The notes: generated by a model from the letters alone, not told the origin. A stretch of 64,000 nucleotides of DNA from an uncultured Opitutaceae bacterium (GCA_903929355.1 CAIYUN010000034.1:1-64000); one strand, 5' to 3'; positions 17,209 through 26,377 are shown, counted from the first letter of the stretch. Made by a program: numbers and translations.

Positions 17209-17254
17209 TTCGGAGCAGGCAGGGGTGCCTGGGCCACAGGCTTGCCTTCACCGG

Positions 17255-17776
17255 TCACTGGGCGACCTCCCGGTTGACGCCCGGCGGCAGGGCTGCCGGC
17301 GGCTCCGCCAACCACAAACCCGCGGGGCCGACCTGGGCGGCGAGGTCCCGCACCGTCAATCCGTGGAGCAACAAGTCCGGTGCCAGCTCCGCCAACGGGG
17401 TCAGCACAAATCCCCGCTCGTGCATCCGCGGGTGCGGGAGCACGAGTTCGGCGTCGTGGCAAGTGAGTCCTTCATAAAGGAGCACATCGATGTCGATGAG
17501 GCGCGGCCCCCAGCGCTCGCGCCGCTCGCGGCCCAGGCGGAGCTCGACGGCGAGGCAGGCGGCGAGCAAGGCCCGCGGTTCGTGGGTGGTCGCGATCTGC
17601 AGCACCTGGTTCAGAAAGTCGGGCTGATCCTCCTTCCCGACCGGCCGGGTCTCGTAGATGCCCGAGGCCCGCACGAGCGTGACGGCCGGGTCGGCGGCCA
17701 GTTCCCGCGCGGCCGCGGCCAGGTGGCCGCGCCGGTCGCCCAGATTTGACCCCAAACCCAGGAAAGCCGTCTTCAT
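17255..17776 (-). CDS. folK: 2-amino-4-hydroxy-6-hydroxymethyldihydropteridine pyrophosphokinase
   Basis: A 173-residue HPPK that transfers pyrophosphate from ATP to the pterin before coupling with p-aminobenzoate. Family motifs: FLGLGSNLGDRRGHL at the N-terminus, ETRPVGKEDQPDFLNQV, and RERRERWGPRLIDIDVLLY with the two metal-binding Asp. The ATG at 17776 overlaps the end of folB by four bases. The last 20 residues (EPPAALPPGVNREVAQ) are proline-rich and outside the conserved core. Confidence 0.94.
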   Translation of the reverse strand: MKTAFLGLGSNLGDRRGHLAAAARELAADPAVTLVRASGIYETRPVGKEDQPDFLNQVLQIATTHEPRALLAACLAVELRLGRERRERWGPRLIDIDVLLYEGLTCHDAELVLPHPRMHERGFVLTPLAELAPDLLLHGLTVRDLAAQVGPAGLWLAEPPAALPPGVNREVAQ

Positions 17777-18138
17777 GCGCGCGACTTCGACGTCTCGAGC
17801 GCGACGCAGTCGAGCGGGCCGCCCAGCGGCACCGAGGGTTTCCGCACGACGACCGCCGCCTCGGTCACGCGCGGGCACAGTGCGAGGACCTGGTCGAGCA
17901 GGTCGTTGGCGAGCGTCTCGAGCAGGCGCACCCGGTCCTGCTCGACGATCTTCCGGCAGAGCGCGTAGATTTTCACATAGTCCACCGTGTCGGCGAGGCT
18001 GTCGGAGCGGGCCGCGTCGGCGATGTCGAGGGTGAGGGTGAGATCCACGAGAAAGCGCTGGCCCAGGGCGTTTTCCTCGGCGAGGGCCCCGTGGTAGCCA
18101 TAGAAGGCCATGTTCTTGAGGTGGATTTTTCCGGTCAT
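17773..18138 (-). CDS. folB: Dihydroneopterin aldolase
   Basis: A 121-residue FolB. The family opening KIHLKNMAFYGYHGALAEENALGQRF contains the conserved YGYHG and E, followed by D-rich TLDIADAARSDSLADTVDYVKIY and LLETLANDLLDQVL. It cleaves dihydroneopterin to the hydroxymethyl pterin used by FolK. Both ends overlap its neighbours by ATGA (folP stop/start at 18135-18138, folK at 17773-17776), which supports a translationally coupled operon. Confidence 0.94.
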   Translation of the reverse strand: MTGKIHLKNMAFYGYHGALAEENALGQRFLVDLTLTLDIADAARSDSLADTVDYVKIYALCRKIVEQDRVRLLETLANDLLDQVLALCPRVTEAAVVVRKPSVPLGGPLDCVALETSKSRA

Positions 18139-19013
18139 GAGGGTTCGGGCCGCGCGTCGCGGATGGCCTTGGCCATGAGCGCGGCGCGCAGATTGGCGCG
18201 CACATCGTGCACGCGCAGATACTCGACCCCGTGCCAGACGGCGATCGCGGTGGTCGCCAGGGTGCCATCCAACCGTTCCTCCGGGGGCAGATCCAGCACG
18301 CGGCCGATGACGGACTTGCGCGAGACCCCCAGCAGGAGCGGGCAGCCCAGCCGACGCAGCTCGCCGAGGCGCGCGAGGATTTCAAGGTTCTGGGTGGGCG
18401 TCTTCGCAAATCCGATGCCCGGGTCCAGAATGACACGCCCGCGGGGCACCCCGGCGGCCAGGGCGCGTTCGAGTGCGCGGCCGAGGAACTCCGCGACCCG
18501 TTCCATCGTGCGTTCCGCTGAAAGCTGAAACGACTCCTCCTGGTGCATGAGTACCACCCCGCAGCCGTGCCGGGCGGCGATGGCGGCCAACTCCGGATCG
18601 CCGTGAAACCCCCGCACGTCGTTGATCAGGGCCGCGCCGGCGGCCAGGGCCGCGCGGGCGACGGCGGGCTTGTCGGTGTCAATCGAGAGGGGGAGGCGCA
18701 GGCGGGTGGCCAGCGCCGTGATCACCGGCACGACCCGGGCGATTTCCTCCTCGGCCGAAATCTCGGTGTGGCCGGGCCGGGTGGACTGGCCGCCCACGTC
18801 GATGATCGCCGCCCCGTCGGCCACCATTTGCTCCGCCTGCCGGACGGCTGCCGCGATCCCCTGGTGCCGGCCCCCGTCATAAAATGAGTCGGGGGTGACG
18901 TTCAGGATCCCCACGATTTTGGGCCGTCCCTCAGGCCCCAATCCCTGAACACGATCCCCGGCCGGGCGCGGCGCCAGTTCCACTGCGACCGGGGAGGTGA
19001 ACGGGGGGGGCAT
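18135..19013 (-). CDS. folP: Dihydropteroate synthase
   Basis: A 292-residue DHPS joining the pterin pyrophosphate to p-aminobenzoate. Motifs: KIVGILNVTPDSFYDGG, IIDVGGQSTRPGH, PLSIDTDKPAVARAAL, INDVRGF, VVLMH, VILDPGIGFAKTPTQNLEIL and PLLLGVSRKSVIG. The ATG at 19013 puts the first motif at the usual distance; a frame extension of 92 codons lies in the promoter region and is not credible. It is the first gene of the folP-folB-folK run and divergent from the DUF1592 gene. Confidence 0.94.
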   Translation of the reverse strand: MPPPFTSPVAVELAPRPAGDRVQGLGPEGRPKIVGILNVTPDSFYDGGRHQGIAAAVRQAEQMVADGAAIIDVGGQSTRPGHTEISAEEEIARVVPVITALATRLRLPLSIDTDKPAVARAALAAGAALINDVRGFHGDPELAAIAARHGCGVVLMHQEESFQLSAERTMERVAEFLGRALERALAAGVPRGRVILDPGIGFAKTPTQNLEILARLGELRRLGCPLLLGVSRKSVIGRVLDLPPEERLDGTLATTAIAVWHGVEYLRVHDVRANLRAALMAKAIRDARPEPS

Positions 19014-19272
19014 CGGGTGGGTGGGTGGGCAAGGCGGGAATGGTCCGGCAGAACGTGAAACTGACCCGGGCCCGGCCGCCGACGCAATGGTTTTTGCCAC
19101 CTGCGGCCAACAAACCGCCGGCTTACGAACCGGTTGGTTGAGCGCGGCACCGCAGGTTGCGGCCGAAGGTAAAATACGGGGTGAGGGCACCCGCCGACCG
19201 GGACCCAATGGAGCCCCGATCCCCGGCGAAAAGGATTTGACCAAGGACCACGCTGGGGCATAGTTTTTCGGC
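19014..19272. other. Divergent promoter region, folP and DUF1592 gene
   Basis: A 259-base gap between divergent genes. It is GC-rich with a G/T-rich tract next to folP. No palindrome of the 17-bp operator type is seen, and no -35/-10 pair could be assigned. Confidence 0.4.
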
Positions 19273-22200
19273 GTGTCCGTCCTTTCCACCCCTCCCCGGC
19301 CATTTCAGATCGCAGCCACCGCTGTCCTCCTCCTGCTGGCCCCCCATGTGCGGGGTTCCGCCGGGGTGGCTTCGGTCGTGATTCCGGCCGGCGCCCCGGC
19401 CGTTTCGGACGAGGCGTTGGCGCGCGACTTCAATCGCACCGTCCGTCCTTTCCTTGCCACCTACTGCGTCAACTGCCACGGGGGGAAAAAGCCGGAGGCC
19501 GATTTGGACCTGAGCGCGGTCACGAATGTCGCCGGGGTGGTGGCCGACGCCGGCCATTGGGATCGGGTGATGGAGCGGTTGGCCGCCGGCGAGATGCCGC
19601 CGGACAAGGCGCCCAAGTATCCCGCCCTGCCGGAGCGTCAGGCCGTGGTCAACTGGGTCCAGGCCATGCGCAAAAACGAAGCCCTGAAAAATGCCGGTGA
19701 TCCGGGCCCCGTCCTCGCCCGCCGCCTGAGCAACTCCGAATACGACTACACCATCCACGACCTGACGGGGGTGGACATTCATCCGGCGCGGGAGTTTCCG
19801 GTGGACCCGGCGAACGAGGCGGGCTTCGATAACTCCGGCGAGTCCCTCGCCATGTCGCCCTCGATGGTGACGAAGTACCTCGAGGCGGCGCGGTCGGTCG
19901 CGAACCACCTGGTGTTCACGCCCTCCGGTTTTGAATTCGCCCCGTACCCGATTGTGACCGACGACGACCGCGACAAATTTGTGGTCAACCGGATTGTGGA
20001 TTTCTACAAGGCGCAGCACCTGGGCTACACCGATTTTTTTGTCGCCGCCTGGCGTTATGCGCACCGCGCCGAACTGGGCCGCCCGGCGGCGACGCCGGCC
20101 GACTTTGCCCGCGAGCTGGCGATCAGCCCCAAGTATCTCACGAAGATCATCGAGCTGGTGAACAGCCCCGGACAGGACATCGGGCCGGTGGCCGTCATCC
20201 AGGCGCACTGGCGCAAGCTGCCCGCGCCGGTGGCCGGCCAGGAGCCGCCGACCCTGCGGCCCGCCTGCACGCAGATCAGGGATTTCATCGTCGAACTGCG
20301 GCCCTTTGTGGCGCAGACCTTTGCCAACCTCCCCGCGCGGGGCATCGCCGGTGGTTCGCAGACCGTGGTGCTGTGGAAGGACAAACAGCTGGCTGCGACC
20401 CGCATGACTTATCCGGCGGGCAGCGCGCTGGCCGTGGACATGTCGTTTTACGCGACAACGGAGCCGCTCATGCTGATCCCGGCGGCGACGGCGGTGCCGG
20501 AGCGCGCCCGCTATGAGGCCTCGTTCAAACTCTTTTGCGCCACGTTTCCCGACGGCTTTTACATCCCGGAGCGCGCGCGGATGTTTCTGAACGATGCGAA
20601 TTCGATCGCCTCGGATCTGGCGGGGCACCGCCTGCTGAGTGCCGGCTTTCACAGCCAGATGGGCTTTTTCCGGGACGACGCGCCGCTGTGCGCACTGGTG
20701 CTCGACGATGTCCAGAAGGCCCGGCTGGACCGGATGTGGCAGGAGCTCGATTTCATCTCGAATGTGCCGGACCGGCAGTTCCGGCAGTTTGTCTGGTTTG
20801 AGCGCGGTGAGCCGCCGAGCTTCATGCAGAGCGCCGAATTCAACGGCTTCCGGCCCGAGGACGACGATCTGACCAGCGAGGCCAGGATCAAGCAGTTGGC
20901 CGCCCTTTATACGGCCAAGGCCGTCAAGGGCGGGGTGACGGGTGCGGGGCTCCAGGCGGTGAAGGACTATTTCGTCGGCATCAACGCCAACATCCGCGCG
21001 GTTGAGGCGACCAGGAAAACGACCGAGCCTCGTCAGCTCCAGGCCTTGATGGACTTTGCCACCCGGGCCTACCGCCGCCCGCTGACTGTGGCGGAGCAGG
21101 ATGATCTGCTGGCCTTCTACAAGTCGCTGCGGACGCAGAAGCTTGACCAAAACGAGGCGATCCGTGACGCGGTGGTGAGCGTTCTGATGGCCCCCAATTT
21201 TTGTTATCGCATCGACCTCGTTGAGGCGGGCGGCCCCGGCCGGCCGGTGGCCGCGGAGGAGTCCGCGCCACGTTCGAACGTGCACCTGGCCGCCGCGCGG
21301 CTGCCGGAGAATTCGTCGCCCGGCACCCCGGCTCTGCGGCCCGGTTCCGCTCCCCTGTCCGATTACGCGCTGGCCAGCCGGCTCAGCTACTTTCTCTGGT
21401 CCAGCATGCCGGACCTGGAGCTGATGGCCCACGCCGCGATCGGCGATCTGCACCGCCCCGAGGTGATCACCGCCCAGGCCCGCCGCATGCTCAAGAACCC
21501 CCGCATACAGAATTTCGCGACCGAATTTGGCGGCAACTGGCTCGATTTCCGCCGCTTCGAGGAGACCAACACAGTGGACCGGGCCACCTTCCCTGCGTTC
21601 ACCAACGATCTGCGCGAGGCGATGTTTCAGGAGCCGGTCCGTTTCCTGACCAACCTCGTGCAGGCGGACGCCCCGGTGCTCGACCTGGTCTATGGCAATT
21701 ACACCTTTGTGAATCCGCTCCTGGCCAAGCATTATGGGATGCCGGTGCCGGCGGGGACCCCGGCCGAGAGCTGGGTGCGGGTGGACGGGGCCGACCAATA
21801 TGGACGCGGCGGGCTGCTCCCGATGGCGGCTTTCCTCACCAAGTTTGCCCCCGGCCTGCGCACCAGTCCGGTGAAGCGCGGCCACTGGGTGGTCACCAAG
21901 ATTCTTGGCGAGGTCATCCCGTCGCCGCCGCCCAATGTGCCCGTCCTCCCCACCGATGAGAAAAAGCTCGGCGATCTCACGCTTGCCCAGGCGCTCGCCC
22001 GGCACCACACCGACCCCAACTGCGCCGGCTGCCATGTGAAATTTGACTCCTTCGGCCTCGTGTTCGAGGGCTACGGCCCCGTGGGCGAACGCCGCGCCAA
22101 GGACTTGGCGGACCGCCCGGTTCAGATCAATGCGACCTTCCCGGATGGCACCAACGAAACCGGCCTCGCCGGCCTGCGCGACTATCTGCACACCAAGGTG

Positions 22201-22419
22201 CAGGGTGAGTTTGTGGAAAACCTGTGCCGCAAACTTGCCGCCTACGGCCTCGGCCGCACCTTGCGGTTGTCGGACGACTCGCTGATTGACAGCATGAAGG
22301 CGGGCCTGGCCGCCCACCAGGATCATTTCAGCGCCCTGGTGGAATGCCTTGTCACCAGCCCCCAATTTCTCAACAAAAGGGTCGTGGCTCCCGCCCCGGC
22401 CGGACTCGCAACCAACTAA
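19273..22419 (+). CDS. Secreted cytochrome-c-like DUF1587/DUF1592/DUF1588/DUF1585 protein
   Basis: A 1048-residue exported protein with a GTG start at 19273. After a signal peptide, residues 50-130 form a planctomycete-type cytochrome c domain with heme motif CVNCH (Cys65-Cys68-His69) and a methionine in AAGEMPPDKAPKYP. Next come DUF1587 (RRLSNSEYDYTIHDLTGVDI), DUF1592/1595 (TRAYRRPLTVAEQ, ALASRLSYFLWSSMPD) and DUF1588 (GRGGLLPMAAFLTKFAPGLRTSPVKRGHWV). A second CxxCH, CAGCH at 917-921, lies ahead of DUF1585. Such proteins are abundant in Planctomycetes and Verrucomicrobia, usually paired with DUF1552; they are suspected to act in oxidative polymer degradation, but no reaction is proven. The DUF1552 gene follows 4 bases downstream. 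Confidence 0.9.
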   Translation: MSVLSTPPRPFQIAATAVLLLLAPHVRGSAGVASVVIPAGAPAVSDEALARDFNRTVRPFLATYCVNCHGGKKPEADLDLSAVTNVAGVVADAGHWDRVMERLAAGEMPPDKAPKYPALPERQAVVNWVQAMRKNEALKNAGDPGPVLARRLSNSEYDYTIHDLTGVDIHPAREFPVDPANEAGFDNSGESLAMSPSMVTKYLEAARSVANHLVFTPSGFEFAPYPIVTDDDRDKFVVNRIVDFYKAQHLGYTDFFVAAWRYAHRAELGRPAATPADFARELAISPKYLTKIIELVNSPGQDIGPVAVIQAHWRKLPAPVAGQEPPTLRPACTQIRDFIVELRPFVAQTFANLPARGIAGGSQTVVLWKDKQLAATRMTYPAGSALAVDMSFYATTEPLMLIPAATAVPERARYEASFKLFCATFPDGFYIPERARMFLNDANSIASDLAGHRLLSAGFHSQMGFFRDDAPLCALVLDDVQKARLDRMWQELDFISNVPDRQFRQFVWFERGEPPSFMQSAEFNGFRPEDDDLTSEARIKQLAALYTAKAVKGGVTGAGLQAVKDYFVGINANIRAVEATRKTTEPRQLQALMDFATRAYRRPLTVAEQDDLLAFYKSLRTQKLDQNEAIRDAVVSVLMAPNFCYRIDLVEAGGPGRPVAAEESAPRSNVHLAAARLPENSSPGTPALRPGSAPLSDYALASRLSYFLWSSMPDLELMAHAAIGDLHRPEVITAQARRMLKNPRIQNFATEFGGNWLDFRRFEETNTVDRATFPAFTNDLREAMFQEPVRFLTNLVQADAPVLDLVYGNYTFVNPLLAKHYGMPVPAGTPAESWVRVDGADQYGRGGLLPMAAFLTKFAPGLRTSPVKRGHWVVTKILGEVIPSPPPNVPVLPTDEKKLGDLTLAQALARHHTDPNCAGCHVKFDSFGLVFEGYGPVGERRAKDLADRPVQINATFPDGTNETGLAGLRDYLHTKVQGEFVENLCRKLAAYGLGRTLRLSDDSLIDSMKAGLAAHQDHFSALVECLVTSPQFLNKRVVAPAPAGLATN

Positions 22420-22423
22420 AGCC

Positions 22424-23788
22424 ATGAGCCACCCCAACGAAAAGACCGCCGCCGCCCGCCAATACCGTCTCTCCCGCCGCAAGTTCCTCCGCGGCACCGG
22501 CGTCGCCATGGCGTTGCCGTGGCTTGAGTCCATCCCGGTCTGGGGCGAGGAGACGATGACGAAGGCCGGCGAGCCGGTGGCCACCCCCAAGCGTCTCGCC
22601 GTCCTCTTCATGGGCAATGGGGTGAACCCGAAATACTGGACCGCCTCCGGCGAGGGCGCCAAGATGGTGTTGGGCGAGTCCCTGACCCCGCTTGAGCCGA
22701 TCAAGACCAAGGTTAATTACATCAAGGGCCTTTTCAATGCCGCCGCCGACATCAAGAAGGTCGGCATCCATCCCGGGATGACCGGCAACCTCCTCTCCGG
22801 TGCGCCCCTGACCAAGGGGGCCGACCTGCACGGCGGGGTCACCATGGACCAGGTGCTGGCCCAGCACATCGGCGACCAGACCGTGCAGCCCAGCCTCGTC
22901 ATCGGCTGCGAGCAGCCCGTCACCGGCTACCACGAGACCAATTTCTCGATGTCGTACAGCTCGCACATCTCCTGGCAGACGCCGACTTCGCCGATGCCCA
23001 TGGAGGTCTATCCCTCGCTCGCCTTTGACAGCCTCTTTGACAACCATGGCAACCAGCGCAACGAGAGCGTCCTCGACCGCGTGATGGGGCAGGCCTCCGC
23101 CCTCAGCCGCCAGGTCAGCTCGACTGACAAGGCCAAGCTCGACGAATACCTCACCAGTGTCCGCGAAATCGAGCAGCGCGCGGAGAACATGCGCGCCCTC
23201 AAGGCCAAGGCCGACGCCCGCGCCCAGGCCACCGGCCAGCCCGTCATGATGATGAAGCGGCCCGAAGACGGCCTCCCCGAGGACATCCGCGAGCACATGC
23301 GGCTCATGTGCGACATCCTCGCGATCGCCTTCCAGACCGACAAGACCCGGCTCGCCACACTGCTGATGTGCCGCGACATCTCCGGCCTGTTCTACCCGTT
23401 CATCCCCGACGCCAAGCTCGCGCACCATCTGGCCAGCCATGAGCAGGACGACGCGTTCATGCACATCAACAAGTTTTATGTCAGCCAGTTCGCCTATCTC
23501 ATCCAAAAGCTTGATTCGATGAAGGAGGGCAAGGGAACCGTGCTCGACAACTCCGGCATCGTCTTCATGTCCAACATGTGGTCCGGCAAGGACCATGACA
23601 GCAGCAAGGTGCCGATGCTGACCGGGGGCTCCCTCGGCGGCACGCTGGCCACCGGGCGGGTGCTGGACTACACCAACGACGGCGACCAAAACCGCAAGCT
23701 CTGCAGCCTCTACCTCTCACTGATGGACCGCATGGGCGTGAAGCTCGACAAGTTCGGCGACGCCACCTCGCGCCTCGCCCGCCTCTGA
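22424..23788 (+). CDS. DUF1552 protein with Tat signal
   Basis: A 454-residue DUF1552 protein. Residues 17-24 (SRRKFLRG) plus VAMALPWLES form a twin-arginine signal, implying export in a folded state. Conserved-looking segments include RLAVLFMGNGVNPKYW, HPGMTGNLLSG, SLVIGCEQPVTGYHETNFSMSYSSHISW and DNSGIVFMSNMWSGKDHD. Family function is unknown; its fold is considered related to sulfatase-like or DUF1501 proteins. The start ATG at 22424 follows the DUF1592 stop by 4 bases; a longer frame to 22349 overlaps that gene and is rejected. The pair is a common planctomycete/verrucomicrobial unit, so a joint extracytoplasmic role is likely. Confidence 0.9.
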   Translation: MSHPNEKTAAARQYRLSRRKFLRGTGVAMALPWLESIPVWGEETMTKAGEPVATPKRLAVLFMGNGVNPKYWTASGEGAKMVLGESLTPLEPIKTKVNYIKGLFNAAADIKKVGIHPGMTGNLLSGAPLTKGADLHGGVTMDQVLAQHIGDQTVQPSLVIGCEQPVTGYHETNFSMSYSSHISWQTPTSPMPMEVYPSLAFDSLFDNHGNQRNESVLDRVMGQASALSRQVSSTDKAKLDEYLTSVREIEQRAENMRALKAKADARAQATGQPVMMMKRPEDGLPEDIREHMRLMCDILAIAFQTDKTRLATLLMCRDISGLFYPFIPDAKLAHHLASHEQDDAFMHINKFYVSQFAYLIQKLDSMKEGKGTVLDNSGIVFMSNMWSGKDHDSSKVPMLTGGSLGGTLATGRVLDYTNDGDQNRKLCSLYLSLMDRMGVKLDKFGDATSRLARL

Positions 23789-23820
23789 GCCAGAGGGCAT
23801 CGCTCCGGTCCGCTCCAGTC

Positions 23821-23843
23821 TGGAGCTGCGGCGACCTCGCCGC
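23821..23843 (+). repeat. GGAGC/ACC-loop palindrome, copy 3
   Basis: TGGAGCT is followed by the stem GCGGCGA-CC-TCGCCGC (23828-23843, perfect). It lies in the gap between the DUF1552 gene and the convergent GH71/99-like gene. Confidence 0.6.
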
Positions 23844-23950
23844 CGTCCCTGCCTGTTTGGACCATGTCACGTGAGGGCGGAACGACGTCATCTCGTGCAT
23901 CCCGGTCGGCGCGCTCAGCGTCGCGCCCTACCCTCGAACCTGGTTCCGCC

Positions 23951-25147
23951 TCATGGTCCTGCCGCAGGTGTAGCCTGGTCCGGCAGAACCCACGGTGTGG
24001 TGTGGGTGGCTTGGTAGGGAATCAGGCCCTTGAGCATCAGCCCGCCATTTTTCACGAGCCGCAGGTAAAAGTCCGAGGAAACATGCACCCCGTCCGCGTC
24101 CAACGGGAGCAACCAGTGGTCGGTCGGCAGCATGGAAGCGTCCTCCGCGCACTTGAAAATGGAGGTGGCCTCGTTCAATTCGTCGAACATCGCGATGTAG
24201 ACGCTCTTGACCCCGAGCGACCGCAGGGTGGCAAACTGAAACCACATGAAATCACCGTGCAGCCGCGGGATCAGGTTCCGGCCCGAGCCGTTGGTGTTGG
24301 CAAAGGAAGTGCCCGGATAGATGCAGGGCTGATATTCAATCTTATGCGCCAGGCAGAAATCCCGGTCGCCTTTGATCCAAGGGGCGTAGGCGGCATCCAT
24401 GCGCCGGCCCACGCCCCACGCGGAGAGCAGGTCGAAGGCGGAGTAAACCGGGGCAAAATCCGGCCGGGAGTCGCCGGTGCCCATGCGCCATTGCCCCGGG
24501 ACGGAGCCGACCACATAGCATCCCTGCGCCTTGAACCAGTTGATCACGTCCAGGGCGGCCTGGGGGGTGGCGGGCCAGCCCACATAGCCCATGCCGTAAA
24601 CACCGACCACCGGTTTGCCGTCCTGCCGGGCGTAGGCCGGGGACGACGTCAGGTGGAGCTGGTTGATCATCGTGTTGGTCCAGTCGGCCTCCAGCCCTCG
24701 GAGGCCCCAGCCCGAGGTGTCATACATGATGTAAAATTTCCGGCCTGCATTCTCGGCGGCCTGCCTCACCTTCACCGCCATCCCGTCCCGCTGGGCCTTG
24801 ATGCGGCTGCCGGGTTGGAGCTCGTTGGCAAAGCGCTGGAGGGCGGCGCAGTCGATGCCGCTTTCGGCCATCCAGCGAAAATGGGTCTGCACCACCTGGT
24901 CGTCATAGGAGGAAAACATGCGCGCCGGCCGGCCGTCGCCCAGGTTGGCGTGCGAGGTTGGATAGGTGGTGGTGTATTCCCGGACATCCGGCCACATCTC
25001 AAGGTTGCCATGACCCCAGGCGTTCACCGGCGACCCGTCGCCCGGGGCGGAAAACCAGCCTTGGTAGCCAACCGTCACCTTGCCGACAACATCGCCGACA
25101 ACGGAAGCAGCGCCGGCCGAAGCGGCCACGAGATAGCTGAAGCCCAT
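23951..25147 (-). CDS. Glycoside hydrolase family 71/99-like secreted protein
   Basis: A 398-residue protein. The opening KVTVGYQGWFSAPGDGSPVNAWGH, then FSSYDDQVVQTHFRWMAESGIDCAALQRF, FYIMYDTSGW and WVGRRMDAAYAPWIKGDRDFC..HKIEYQP and YIAMFDELNEATSIFK match bacterial GH71/99-like (often annotated xylosidase/arabinosidase) proteins. GH99 enzymes cleave internal alpha-mannosidic bonds, but this subgroup is uncharacterised. The ATG at 25147 begins a short hydrophobic segment ending ASAGAAS; the frame extends to a TTG at 25315, but the added residues look like translated spacer. The signal peptide is weak as drawn, so the true start is uncertain. Confidence 0.8.
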   Translation of the reverse strand: MGFSYLVAASAGAASVVGDVVGKVTVGYQGWFSAPGDGSPVNAWGHGNLEMWPDVREYTTTYPTSHANLGDGRPARMFSSYDDQVVQTHFRWMAESGIDCAALQRFANELQPGSRIKAQRDGMAVKVRQAAENAGRKFYIMYDTSGWGLRGLEADWTNTMINQLHLTSSPAYARQDGKPVVGVYGMGYVGWPATPQAALDVINWFKAQGCYVVGSVPGQWRMGTGDSRPDFAPVYSAFDLLSAWGVGRRMDAAYAPWIKGDRDFCLAHKIEYQPCIYPGTSFANTNGSGRNLIPRLHGDFMWFQFATLRSLGVKSVYIAMFDELNEATSIFKCAEDASMLPTDHWLLPLDADGVHVSSDFYLRLVKNGGLMLKGLIPYQATHTTPWVLPDQATPAAGP

Positions 25148-25458
25148 CCAGAAAGGGATCAGGGAGCTGATCAGGTGACCGGTCGGGCGGGTTGATGGGG
25201 GGAGGATCTTCAGGGTGGGGCCAATGAGACGAGGAAACCGTGCCCCTGAACTTCCCGGGCCGCAAGCCAGCAACCCAGGAGGTGGTGTAGTCGGACGTCG
25301 CTCGAATGAGCGCAAAGCCGTGACCCCGTCCTCCGTTCCTATCGCCGGGTATGCGCCCGCAGAACCGGCCCTTTCCCACTTGTCACTGAACTGAATTTAA
25401 TCAGGATCCGCACCGCGCTTCGCTCCCCCAAGTTCAGCTCCAACCCCAATCAATCCCC
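25148..25458. other. Divergent spacer, GH71/99-like and jelly-roll genes
   Basis: About 310 bases between two divergent genes for secreted carbohydrate-type proteins. The left part is open in the GH71/99 frame but lacks protein-like features. Around 25376-25402 an AT-rich patch (CCACTTGTCACTGAACTGAATTTAATC) may hold rightward promoter elements. No repeat family member was recognised. Confidence 0.4.
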
Positions 25459-26319
25459 ATGAATCCCCATCACCGTCTCTCGCTGGTTGTCTTCGCGCTC
25501 GGTGTTGCTGCCAGTGCCCCGCGGCTTGCCGCCCAGGCCACCGCCGCCCCGGTTTTGTCCGAGAGTTTTGAATCCGGCAAGCTGGACCCGGCCGTCTGGG
25601 ACTCCCGCACCAACAACGGGGCGGTGGTGAAGGTGCAGACGGACATCGTGCATGGCGGCAAGTATGCCTTGCAGGTGCATTATCCGGCGGCGGCGGGTGC
25701 CTGGGGTTTCATCGTCGCCCCCCATCTGCCGGACTCGGTACGGACGCATTTCTTCGGCCGGGCCTATATGTACGTCACGCCGGGCATGCCGGCCGGGCAT
25801 GACCCGCTGCTCAGCGCCGGCGGCGCGGGCTGGCCAATCTCCAACTTTCTCGAGATCGCCGCCTCGGGCGGAAAACGGGTGATGACGTCCTACCAGCAAA
25901 ACGCCGCCAACATCGACCGCAACGAGACCATCACCAACGGCCCCGCGTATCCGGTCGGCAAATGGTTTTGCCTCGAATGGGAATTCAACGACCAGCCCGA
26001 CAGCATCAATGTTTGGATTGACGGGGTCGCGTCGGGCGAGCTGAAGAACTTTGTCGTCAAGCCCCGTGCGCCCGCCGCCCCCCGTCGCGGTGCCGGCGCG
26101 CCTGCCGGTGCCGCCGGTGCCGCGCCCGCCGCCCCTGCGCCCGTGGCCGACGCCGCGTCGGCGGCGCCAAAGCCGACCGTCAAGGGAGATGGTTTGGTCA
26201 AAGGCTTTGTCGATTTTGCCTTTGGTTTCCGCGCCTGGGGCAAGGCCCCGACTGCGGAATACGACCTATACTACGACGACATCGCGATCAGCACCCAGCG
26301 CATCGGGCCGGTGAAGTGA
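25459..26319 (+). CDS. Secreted jelly-roll (concanavalin-A-like) carbohydrate-binding or lyase-like protein
   Basis: A 286-residue protein with a signal peptide (SLVVFALGVAASAPRLAAQ). The segments SESFESGKLDPAVWDSRTN, YALQVHYPAA, GRAYMYVTPGMPAGHDPLL, KWFCLEWEFNDQPDSINVWIDG and AEYDLYYDDIAIS suggest a Cip1- or polysaccharide-lyase-like beta-sandwich; DDIAIS is the usual last strand. Residues about 196-240 are an Ala/Pro-rich insertion inside the last sheet, unusual for this fold and likely a flexible loop. It is divergent from the GH71/99-like gene, consistent with a shared role in polysaccharide use. No catalytic residues can be assigned. Confidence 0.7.
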   Translation: MNPHHRLSLVVFALGVAASAPRLAAQATAAPVLSESFESGKLDPAVWDSRTNNGAVVKVQTDIVHGGKYALQVHYPAAAGAWGFIVAPHLPDSVRTHFFGRAYMYVTPGMPAGHDPLLSAGGAGWPISNFLEIAASGGKRVMTSYQQNAANIDRNETITNGPAYPVGKWFCLEWEFNDQPDSINVWIDGVASGELKNFVVKPRAPAAPRRGAGAPAGAAGAAPAAPAPVADAASAAPKPTVKGDGLVKGFVDFAFGFRAWGKAPTAEYDLYYDDIAISTQRIGPVK

Positions 26320-26377
26320 TCCGCCCCGACGGGTCTCCAGCGCGACAAGTCGGGCCTTCCCATCCAGGGGTAATGGG

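Larger units (their letters stand above)
16982..17254. repeat. Repeat cluster between pabB and folK
   Basis: This 273-base gap inside the folate gene run is almost entirely hairpins: GCGCAGGCTTCCAGCCTGC at 16991-17009, GCAGGCA/TGCCTGC at 17021-17038, a 112-base inverted-repeat element (17066-17177) and a GTTG-type palindrome (17182-17208). The pabB frame runs through most of it without stops, but the sequence is repeat, not conserved protein. Confidence 0.8.

Noticed and set aside
19014-19289. Extended folP N-terminus from 19289
   Set aside because: The first DHPS motif would be about 130 residues in; the extension covers the divergent promoter region and overlaps the GTG start region of the DUF1592 gene.
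19123-22710. 1195-codon open frame on the minus strand opposite DUF1592
   Set aside because: A shadow frame of a gene with clear heme motifs and DUF domains; no motif is seen in the antisense translation.
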